64,000 nucleotides of DNA from Porphyra umbilicalis (taxonomy: Eukaryota > Rhodophyta > Bangiophyceae > Bangiales > Bangiaceae), in NCBI GenBank assembly GCA_002049455.2, contig KV918899.1, positions 124,001 through 188,000 of the forward strand. Direction: 5' to 3'. The translations under genes and the position numbers were made by a program. Numbering within the stretch: the first letter of the stretch is position 1; every line of letters begins with the position of its first letter. The notes beneath the pieces were generated by a model. That model searched no databases. It was not told the origin of the DNA and saw nothing but the letters and a program-made list of their open reading frames with translations. Below are positions 20,307 to 28,455 of this stretch, in pieces.

Positions 20307-21853
20307 CGTCAGAACAATGGTCATCCTGGACGGGAGGAAATCCCGTTCAGGCCCCTGTTACGGCACGGCGCCTGAACAAGGGAACTCCTGTTACAAACGT
20401 TGTTCAGGTGCACGGACCTGATCTCGAGGTCAGACGTTGAGAGATCGCGAGACACACACTTAATGCTCCTGTCAACCAGGGTCGATTATTATTGCGCTAA
20501 TCTCTTGACGATGACAGGTACCTGGCGGCCCATGCACACCACTCGTTGATGCTGCTCTGTTTTATTTTTGGAGGGACTACGGCTGGGACTACGGCCATGA
20601 GGACAACCAAACGGTGCACTCAACACAGCTGACCATGTACAAACGGCGGCAGCAACACAAGGGGGGGTTCCAGTCGGCAGGTAGTACCGCGAACAAGGCA
20701 CAAAGACCGCGACAGATGCCGTACCATCCAAACCCACATCAAACGAGAGTTTGAGATATCGAGAGAGGAGAAGACTAAAAAACAAGACCAACGATACGAC
20801 GGGACAAAACAGGGGAGATACTAGATAGAGGGCAGGAAGCGGGGGACGGACGTAGGGAGCAGGGGGGAGAGAAAAATCCACTCAGGAAGTGGGAGAAAGA
20901 CATACACGATACGCAGGAAAAAAACATGCATGGACGGTAGCACATGTAGGCACGAGTCAGATGCGAGCTACCACAGATGCCAGTAAACGAGGGCTCCCTG
21001 TACGGTTGCGCAACATCCAGTGCAATGACCTCGATGAAACACACGCAATGACAGACAGACGAACGATAGACAGGAGAGGAACCAACCACAAACAGCGCAC
21101 AGCATACCTGTTGGAAGACTGGCTCAAAGACCCAGCATGGTAGGGGGATGCCCAGTTGGGGAGGGGGTGTTGGTGCACGACAGCAAGAGCCGGGAGAGAT
21201 CGGCACGGGCGCACCGATCTCGGATGACGACTGCAGTGGTCTTGCTCGCGGTGGTGAAGGGTCGGGTCATCACAGGCTTTAGCCCGTCACTCTCAGTCGT
21301 CTCCAATCGACAAGATAAGTCCGTTTTCTCCATGGAGACGTCCGACCTACCACGAGGGCTACGTGTGGCATAGCTCAGTTTGATTGGCCCGCCATTCCCA
21401 TACATGCTTGACATCATTCGTCGTCTTACGAAGTTCACAAATATTTGGTCATCGATCGACTTTACAGAGCAACTCGAGGTAAGTTCTGGAGCGGCGGCCG
21501 CGGTCTCGCGCGTGCACCTCAGGTCCGATAACACGCCTTGGAGTCCACTTTTTGTGCACCGCATCGTCGAGGCCAAGAGACATCCAGGCCCGTGCAGGAC
21601 CCCGACCTGGACAGTTTACGTCTTCGCAATCTATTGCAGGGATATCATTGGCTTGGATTCGCGCGACAGTCTTGCATGACCTCGGGATCAGCAACGAGAT
21701 GCTTCAGGGCCTGGCACAGCTTCCCTGAACGGCAACTCCTCCCGTTCAGGCCTTTGTTACGGCACAGACGCCTGGACGGGAAACCTCCTGTTCAAGGGCT
21801 TCTTGAACGGGACTCCCGTTCAGGCTCCCGTTCAAGTGTCCACAGTTCTGACG
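20307..21853. mobile_element. Non-autonomous DNA transposon inserted in array unit C
   Basis: Starts CGTCAGAAC and ends GTTCTGACG, a perfect 9-bp terminal inverted repeat. It is flanked by AT on both sides (20305-20306 and 21854-21855), where uninterrupted units have a single AT in GGCATGGG. Subterminal regions at both ends carry repeated CCCGTTCAGGC and CCTGTTCA motifs in both orientations, plausible transposase-binding sites. The interior is AT-richer. Its ORFs (for example 20489-20881 minus) show no recognised domain, so a transposase would have to come from elsewhere. Confidence 0.75.
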
Positions 21854-23225
21854 ATGGGTTGGGGCCCACCAACAGATGCAGCCACTTGTGCGGTGGGGGT
21901 GTGTCTGCTGCGAAGCGCGACTAGTTGCATGCCAGTGCACGAGATTGAGCCGGGCAGGGATAGCTTGGAGAGGGGGACACGAGGAAGCAGAGCCGTGTGC
22001 CAAATTACCGCTGTCAGCGCACGGATGGCAGGGTCACAATATTTGACATGGCGCGGTCACGCGTGAATCGTGTGCACGACGACAAGAGTTGGGGAGGCGA
22101 TCGGACCAGACGCGCATCTGAAAACGCCAAATTTCCATGAGTCAAATATTGCTGACCTCCAAGAAAATGGCGGTTGCAGAATGGTTGCAATCATTCAACA
22201 GCGTACGTGGACCCATGGAAACGCTAGGAATCTTGTGAGTTCTTTACACAGGCTCCTCATGCAGCTCTGGGCGCTGGAAACGCACATCAGGATCTCCAGA
22301 AATCTGGAGAAGTTCGTTGATCTCATGACAAGTCGAAGGTCTGGCCCAAAACCCTCTCCATGCCCTCTTCAGGCCCAAGCAAGCGTCCTAAATATTTCAG
22401 GAAATCTCATTGTGGGTTGCAATGGCTCTGCGAGACCCCTACAAGACACGTTGATTGGCTTGCAAGATTACTGGCGGCAACTCTCAGCCAATAGTACGAT
22501 CGTGGCTTGTCGAACAGCCAATCCGACTTCATTTCCATGCTGTGTCGTCGGTTCTGCCTGCCTTCTCTCTGCAACCGCCATTTTTTGGAGGTTAGCAATA
22601 CTCTGATTCACCATAAGCATTTTTCTGATCGAAATCGGCGATCCAGGGCCACTCATGGGATTTTTGTTCTTGGGAAGTACTGGTGCAGGCCCCTTTTTGC
22701 GGGCATTTGGCAGCCAACAAATTGAGACCCTTCAGAGCAAGCAGAAAGCATGAGCTTGCTCGTGGGACTCTCCCGAGGCGGTTCTTTTTTTTTTCACAGG
22801 GGATGAGGAAAACGCCTCTTGGTGCACCAGTTGGGAAAAAATGGTGCTGGACGGATAATGTTCAGTACGAAAGCTAGACACTTGGGGGCTAGTCCCAGCC
22901 CTGGGGGATCAACTTGTTTTTTCTCATGATATTATTCCGCAGTTATGGCCTGATCAAGTCGTTCCTAGCAGTCGTGCCTCGCACTGCGGTCGACCATCGT
23001 CCGGTGCGGGCAACGCGCCCACGCCCGAGCCGTCACCGCCAACGCGGCAAACCAATCCGTAGGGGCATGCGGGACGAGACCGAGACCCCTGCCCGCGTTG
23101 CGTTTCCCCCATAGGTACGGGGAGACACCCGTCAGTTCGTGATCGTGCTGGCGTTTTCAAGCGCGACGGGTGCGCCCCCTGCGTCTCCGTGCGGGTGGTC
23201 CGGGAACGGCGCCGTTGTGGAGACG

Positions 23226-23828
23226 CCCCCCCTTCCGTGGCCCGCCAGGCCGCCCCCGCGACATGGGCGTCTCCCCTGCCAGTGTCGCCAAACCGTCGGC
23301 GCTTGGCGGAGCCGACATGGCCGGCTGTGTGCCACTGAGATCAGGGGCCACGCCTCTCCCCTGGCGAGGCGTCCGCCGCCCCCGGCAAAAAAAAAACAAA
23401 AACAAAAGATCCGCAGGGATCCAAAGAGCAAGGTACGCTGCCGCTCAGCGCGGTGGCCGCGGCACCGTCGACAGACCGCCCGGCCGGTTGTCCGACGCGC
23501 CCCTCCCGCCCCGCCGTTGGCGGCGGCGCCGTCGCCGCCTTTGCGCGGGCCACCGCCGACGCGCGCGGTTGGCCGCCATCGCGTCGGACCGCGGCGGGCG
23601 TCGCGAAAGGGTGCCCCCCCACCCCAACCCCCTTCGATTCCTAGACACGGGTCCCCTGGCGCTGGGCGCGCCGCGACCGCGACCCGCCACGCGGGAGCGG
23701 GCGGCGGGTTGCGCGGGGCACATCGTAAGCAACCGATCTCCTCATCGAGTTACTGACCAGCGGCCGCATATGCAGCGTCAGCGCCGGCTCCATCGTCTTC
23801 TTCGTCGTCGTCATGGGCGCCGTTGGAC
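23226..23828. repeat. Array unit D, partial
   Basis: Only the first ~603 bases of the unit remain. The match ends inside a GTC-triplet run (GACGCGTCCTCGTCGTC here against GACGCGTCGTCGTCGTC in the units), where DIRS sequence begins. Short homology at the run may have joined them. Confidence 0.8.
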
Positions 23829-23992
23829 GCGTCCTCGTCGTCCTCCACTCCGAGACGGTCACGCTGCGCGACCGTGCCCTCAACAAGGGCATCGCCAGCA
23901 ACCAAGTCAAAGCCATCCAGCAGGGCGGCCACAAGCGGGGCGGGCGGCGCAAGAAGGGTGGCGGGGATGCGGCGGAGCCGGCCAAGGCATAG
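23813..23992 (+). pseudogene. 3' remnant of DIRS ORF1 (gag-like)
   Basis: The frame from the ATG at 23813 (contributed by the array unit) runs to TAG at 23990-23992 and ends in a basic tail (QGGHKRGGRRKKGGGDAAEP). A Lys/Arg/Gly-rich end suits a nucleic-acid-binding gag-like protein located just before RT. The N-terminal part is missing. Identification is by position and composition only. Confidence 0.45.
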
Positions 23993-24050
23993 GGGGGCCC
24001 CGGCCCGGGGGGATTCATCTGCCCCTTTCGCCGCCCGTCGGGGCGGCGCG

Positions 24051-24700
24051 GACCAAGACGCCCCAAGGGATGACGTTGCCGCGGGTGAGCCACCCGCCCA
24101 ACGAGCACGCGCGTCCGTCGACGCCTGGCGGGGGATCGGAGCCTCCCGCGGAGTACGACGGGCGCTGCAATTCGGCCTGCGCCTCCCGTGCCTCACGCCA
24201 CGGGGGCGCCCTCGCAGATGGTGCCGGCCCTACCCGACGGGTGGAAGGAACGGTGCCTTTGTGGACGAGGAGCTGGACCGGTGGACGCGAGCCGGCTTCG
24301 TGCGGCGAATGTCCAAGGACGAGGCGGCGGCGGCGCCCTGCGTGTCGCCGGCGTCTGTGAGCTGGGACCGGCCGGACAAGCCGCGGCTGGTGGTGGACCT
24401 ACGACAGATCAACGAGCACCTACGTGGCATCAAGTTCAAGTACGAGGCGCTTGCTGAGTTTTTGTCTTTCTTGCTTCTCGATGACCATCTTATTTCATGG
24501 GACATAAAAGACGCATATCACCACGTTTATATCCATCCCAACGACAGGCCCTACTTGACCTTCACCCTGGGCGGGCACACGTACGAGGCCATCACCATGC
24601 CCTTCGGGCTGTCAGTGGCCCCGTGGGCCTGGACCAAGATCATGCGCCCCGTCCTCGCCGCTCTCCGCGAGGCCCATTTCAAGTTGATCGGCACGTGGAT
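24051..24700 (+). pseudogene. Reverse transcriptase of the DIRS element, N-terminal part
   Basis: RT blocks in order: PRLVVDLRQINEHL (about 24390), WDIKDAYHHVYIHP (motif A, about 24499-24540, Asp present) and ITMPFGLSVAPWAWTK (motif B, about 24590-24640). The frame is lost at the catalytic motif C: LIGTW is in this frame, but VDDHG continues in another one. The reading TACGTGGATGAC expected there could have lost four bases (ACGT). The start codon is unclear because upstream sequence is Arg/Pro-rich and possibly not translated in this frame. Confidence 0.8.
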
Positions 24701-26086
24701 GACCACGGCGCCGCCGCCCCGGGCAAGCGCCCCGTGTCCAAGCGTGACTCCGCGGCGGGCTTGCGGAAGGTCGCCTTGCTCTACGACAAGCTGGGGCTCA
24801 CGCTCCACCCCGCCGAGGGCGAGCGCCAGGGAACCCAGCAGCTCACCCTGCTCGGGCATACCAATGACACGGCGGGCAACGCTGTGACACTGCCTGACCT
24901 ACGGGTGGCCAAGCTGCGGGGCGGGGCGGCGGCGGTCTTGAGCTCGGCAAAGAAGAACCGAAGGTGGGTTCGGCGCAAGTTGTTGCAGAGCGTGGCAGGC
25001 ATTATTGTTTCGGGATCGCTGGCAATTCCCGAGGCGAGATTGTTTGCCCGCTCCATCTACGACGACTTGGGGGCGGCGGATCCGGCCGGTGGCGACTGCC
25101 GGCTCTCCCACCAGTCCCTTCGAGACCTCCGCTACTGGGCCAAATTTGGCCGCCACGGCCACGGGCGCCCGAACTGGGCGGCACCGGTGGCGCACACCCT
25201 CCACATGGACGCGTCTTTGTTTGGGTGGGGTGGGGTGCTCGACGGGGAGACGGCAGTGCGCGACCACTTCGGAGGCGCCTCGGCGGACTGGCACATCAAC
25301 GTGAAGGAGGTCGCCGCCATCCGCCACACGCTGTCCGGGTTGGAAGAGCGCGTCAACCCCAGCGACCGCCTCCGCGTCGTGACGGACTCCCGAGTCGCGC
25401 TCCACGTGATCAACGCCTTCGTGTCGCGCTCCCCGGACCTCTGCGCCGAGGTGCGCCGACTCCACGCGTTGGCGCAGAACCTGGGTGTGACGCTGGAGGC
25501 CGAATGGATCCCGACGGCGGAGAACGTTCGGGCGGACAAGCTCAGCCGCGCCAAGGAGTCCACCGACTGGCAGCTGGACAGGATGTTCTTCGACGCGCTG
25601 GATTCCACGTACGGGCCCCACACCGTGGACCGGCTCGGAACCGCGTGCAGCACGCGGCTGCCGCACTACAACGCGCCCGTGCTGGATCCGACCGACCTGC
25701 CCGCCAACGAGTTCTCCCAGCCGTCGGGGGGGGGGCACAGAAACTGCATCAAACCCCCCTTCGACCGCATCCCGCTGGTCCTCGACAAGATCAAGACCGA
25801 CGGGGCGACGGCGACGGTCATCCTGCCGGTGTGGAAGGCGCAGCCGTGGTGGGCCCCGGCGGTGGCAGCGGCCGACGAGGTGTGCTACCTCCCACGACGG
25901 GCGGGGCTGTTCTTCCGCGCCGCGGGCGCAGCGCAGGCACCGCGGCCACATTGGACGGTCTGCGCCCTCCGGTTCACACCGGGAGGGCGGGCCCAGCAGC
26001 GGGAACTTGGACGCGGGCGGCCACCGCTGTCGGCCGGCACACGTTTGGTGCCGGGCCCGGCGGCGCCCTTGCCGCCGCGATGTTAG
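24700..26086 (+). CDS. DIRS element RT C-terminus and RNase H
   Basis: Continues from the VDD of RT motif C through the thumb (LTLLGHTNDTAGNAV) to an RNase H domain: THTLHMDASLFGWGGVL type start at about 25195-25230, EVAAIRHTLSGL with the catalytic Glu at about 25300, VVTDSRVALHVINAF at about 25377 and WIPTAENVRADKLSR at about 25505. It ends with TAG at 26084-26086. The next ORF's ATG (26080) overlaps this stop as ATGTTAG. Confidence 0.85.
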
Positions 26087-27036
26087 CCGACCAGCTGGCC
26101 GACTCGACCAAGGACGCCTACGTCAACAAGTGGGGCAGCTTCGTCGGGTTCTGTGAGTCCAGCGGGTACCCCTTTCTCCCCACCACAACGGAGGTCGTCG
26201 TCTGTTGGGTGGGGGAGCTCTACGACCGGGGCACGGTAGCTCCGGGCACCCTCCAGAACTACCTCACGCCCATCAACGCCGTGCATGCCCTCTACAGCAT
26301 GGAGAAGCCCGCCGTCGCGCCACTATTGATGGCAATCAGGCACGACTACGCCCGCAGCTATGCGGAAGCCCACGGCGGGCTACGCGACAATTGCGTGTCT
26401 CTCCCGGCAGCGGCGTTGATGCAGATGGTGAGCGCCGGCATGACGACCACCGACCCGGCGCTCCGACGGCGCTTGGCCGGGCTCGCCCTTCTGGCGCTCA
26501 CTTTCTGCCGCCCGGGCGGAGGGGCCAACCTCCGCCTCATGGACGTCACCCTCGGGACGTCGCATCTGCTTATACAGGTGCCCAACTATAAGCACGGGGC
26601 GCGCGCCAACCGCAAGCGGTTGGTCATCCGCGTCGCGCGCCTTCCTGCGCCCGACCGCGACTCCGCCTACGACCTCGTGCGGGGGCACGTCGCGGCAATG
26701 CAACTGACTGGCGCACAACCGGACCAGTTCCTGTTCACGCCGGTCGGGGACAACAAGCCCCTGCCGACCGAGGTAGCCACGGCCTGGATGCGGGAGGGCA
26801 TCTCCATGCTGGGCATCCCCACCCCCGCTGGCTGCACAAACAGCGGCCACTCCCTGCGGTCGTGCGCCGCCTCAAGCGCCCGCGCCATTGAGGTGGAGCT
26901 GGACGCCATCGCGACGTTGATGGGAATGAGGAACAAGGACACAACGACGGTCACCGCGGTCTACGTCGACGCCCTGACTCTCCCCGACGACGCCACCCGG
27001 GAACTGTTAGACCGCTACCTGGTGTTACGACGGTAG
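26080..27036 (+). CDS. Tyrosine recombinase (integrase) of the DIRS element
   Basis: 318 residues from the ATG at 26080. The N-terminal half is a core-binding-type helical domain (DSTKDAYVNKWGSFVGFC). The catalytic half shows the Arg of TFCRPGGGANLR (about 26500-26530), HSLRS with His (26848-26850) and Arg (26857-26859), and the nucleophile Tyr of TAVYVDA (26962-26964). All conserved catalytic positions are present and the frame is intact. It would join the circular cDNA of the element to the genome by strand exchange. The start overlaps the RNase H stop by four bases plus TAG (ATGTTAG), which suggests termination-reinitiation. Confidence 0.9.
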   Translation: MLADQLADSTKDAYVNKWGSFVGFCESSGYPFLPTTTEVVVCWVGELYDRGTVAPGTLQNYLTPINAVHALYSMEKPAVAPLLMAIRHDYARSYAEAHGGLRDNCVSLPAAALMQMVSAGMTTTDPALRRRLAGLALLALTFCRPGGGANLRLMDVTLGTSHLLIQVPNYKHGARANRKRLVIRVARLPAPDRDSAYDLVRGHVAAMQLTGAQPDQFLFTPVGDNKPLPTEVATAWMREGISMLGIPTPAGCTNSGHSLRSCAASSARAIEVELDAIATLMGMRNKDTTTVTAVYVDALTLPDDATRELLDRYLVLRR

Positions 27037-27056
27037 CCGGCGCCATTTCCATTTGG

Positions 27057-27084
27057 TGGCATCTACACGACCGGCCCAGGCGGG
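27057..27084. repeat. 28-bp direct repeat, copy 1 (DIRS 3' region)
   Basis: Begins TGGCATCTACACGACC and lies 20 bases after the recombinase stop. It is identical to 27553-27580, 496 bp downstream. Position fits the internal (B1-type) split direct repeat of PAT/Ngaro elements. Confidence 0.7.
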
Positions 27085-27552
27085 ATATGACGGAGTTGGA
27101 GCTTTCGGAGCCACGGGGTACCCCGCGAGGGGCCCGGGACCCCATGGGCGCCGACGGGGGGCGGCGAGCGCGCGCTGGGCTGGAGGGGCCTGACGGCCCC
27201 ACATCCGGGCGGGGTGCAAATCTGCCCGGGGAGGCTTACAGCCGCAGCGCCGCCGCCGGCCGCCGGCGCCGACGGCGGCGCTTCATGAGCGCCGCCGCCG
27301 GCGGCCGACCCCGTGGGGAGGATGCCGGCAAGCACTTTCCGACCTCACCACCCACCTTCCCCGACCTTCACCTTGGCTCCTCCACCTCCGTCTGGGCGCC
27401 TGGGCCGGCCTCTTTTTGTGGCCTGCCTCCCTTTCCGACCTGTCCTTGTGCTGAGAGCACAAGGGCCATCGCGAGCATCGCTCGCGCTGGAGCACCGGCG
27501 AACTGCGGGCGATTCCTATTCGAATTAGAACAATTAAAATATCGACAGTTCT
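27085..27552. other. DIRS 3' non-coding region between the direct repeats
   Basis: GC-rich first half, AT-rich at the end. Contains a perfect hairpin, CCTTGTGCT and AGCACAAGG (27444-27464, 3-nt loop). In a PAT/Ngaro layout this would hold the A2 repeat; the matching A1 would have been lost with the 5' end. Confidence 0.4.
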
Positions 27553-27580
27553 TGGCATCTACACGACCGGCCCAGGCGGG
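27553..27580. repeat. 28-bp direct repeat, copy 2 (DIRS 3' terminus)
   Basis: Perfect copy of 27057-27084. It probably marks the right end of the element. Confidence 0.7.
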
Positions 27581-27659
27581 GTACCCAGTCAGCGACGACT
27601 GGGGGGGTGCGGGAGAGAGGCTCCGCAGCACGTGGGGGGGTGGTGGCGGTTGGTTGATG

Positions 27660-27860
27660 GGCGGTTGGCGTAGCGGGGGGGTGGAGTGGGCTCAGCAGAT
27701 CTGCTCTGCTCAGCAGATCTGCTCTGCTCAGCAGATCTGCTCTGCTCAGCAGATCTGCTCTGCTCAGCAGATCTGCTCTGCTCAGCAGATCTGCTCTGCT
27801 CAGCAGATCTGCTCTGCTCAGCAGATCTGCCCACTCCACCCCCCAGCTACGCCAACCGCC
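27660..27860. repeat. 18-bp minisatellite enclosed by 31-bp inverted repeats
   Basis: Seven full and one partial copy of CTCAGCAGATCTGCTCTG (27691-27830), each with a palindromic GCAGATCTGC core. The arms 27660-27690 and 27830-27860 are reverse complements with one mismatch in 31. The whole 201-bp block can fold as one cruciform. It lies between the DIRS end and the BCD1-like gene. Confidence 0.85.
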
Positions 27861-28455
27861 GGCGCCCGCGACGGCGCCCGACAGACCAGCGGCTTGACGC
27901 CAGTCACATGGCGGGCGTGACAGAGATCTGCCAGCCGAGCCTTCCTCGGATTGCCGATCCAACAAACTGACCAGAGCCTGTCCACCAGAGATCGTTTGTC
28001 ATTGGCACCTGCGTAGTCTGAAACAAGGCCGGACAAGATCTGACCCAGAGGCCATACAAGCTATTTTGGCCTCTGCTCCCAGAAATATCTTGTATCGGCT
28101 CTTTTGCGCGGAATTTGAACTCCTGTGGAGCGACGGGCACGAGAATTCTCGTGCCGAAGCGCCCGCCGTCGCCGTCGCTGCTGCGGCCACTGCCCCCCGC
28201 CGCGCCCGTCCGCTACCCTGCCGGCCCCGCGTGTGCACCTCGGCCCCGACACGCCGCCGTGTGTGTGCCATTTTCTTCACTCGCCGCTACTCTTTTCCTG
28301 TCGTCCGTGCCACGCCCGTCTCCACACACCACGACCGAGTGCCTTTGCTGCTCTCCCCCCCACTACCCCCACACCCCCGCCATCCCCTCGCCCCCCGCCC
28401 CTCCGAAACCCCCCGTCGTCCCCTCGCCCCCCCCCCCCCCCCCCCCCCCCCAACG
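27861..28455 (+). promoter_or_regulatory. Upstream region of the BCD1-like gene
   Basis: No gene. Holds a perfect 20-bp palindrome at 28136-28155 (GGCACGAGAATTCTCGTGCC). From about 28190 a pyrimidine-rich leader ends in 25 consecutive C (28427-28451), four bases before the ATG. No clear TATA box. Leader and promoter roles are inferred from position. Confidence 0.45.

Larger units (their letters stand above)
17811..23225. repeat. Array unit C, split by an insertion
   Basis: 17811-20306 and 21854-23225 together make one 3,866-bp unit. The gap is a 1,547-bp element with terminal inverted repeats and an AT duplication. Confidence 0.85.
10080..23828. repeat. Head-to-tail tandem array of a ~3,866-bp unit
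   Basis: The same sequence recurs at 10080, 13946, 17811 and 23226, each time starting in a 7-C run followed by TTCCG. Unit lengths are 3,866, 3,865 and 5,415 (3,866 plus an insertion of 1,547 and its 2-bp duplication), then a 603-bp partial copy. Copies differ at only scattered single bases, so the array is recent. The first 600 bases are GC-rich with an A-rich stretch; the rest is about 50 percent GC. No RT or transposase is seen inside. A diverged inverted piece of the same unit lies at 56055-57955, where it joins copia integrase. The unit therefore looks like a composite of dead transposon parts that was later amplified. Confidence 0.9.
23829..27580 (+). mobile_element. DIRS-like tyrosine-recombinase retrotransposon, 5'-truncated
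   Basis: Contains a reverse transcriptase and RNase H of the DIRS type and a tyrosine recombinase in place of a DDE integrase, in overlapping frames. Only the tail of the first ORF remains, because the 5' part has been replaced by tandem-array unit D. The 3' end carries two 28-bp direct repeats (27057-27084 and 27553-27580), which resemble the split direct repeats of the PAT/Ngaro group rather than the inverted repeats of DIRS1. A frameshift lies in the RT active site, so this copy is probably dead. Confidence 0.88.

Noticed and set aside
27691..27830. CRISPR-like array
   Set aside because: Contiguous 18-bp tandem repeats without spacers, in a eukaryotic context; a minisatellite.
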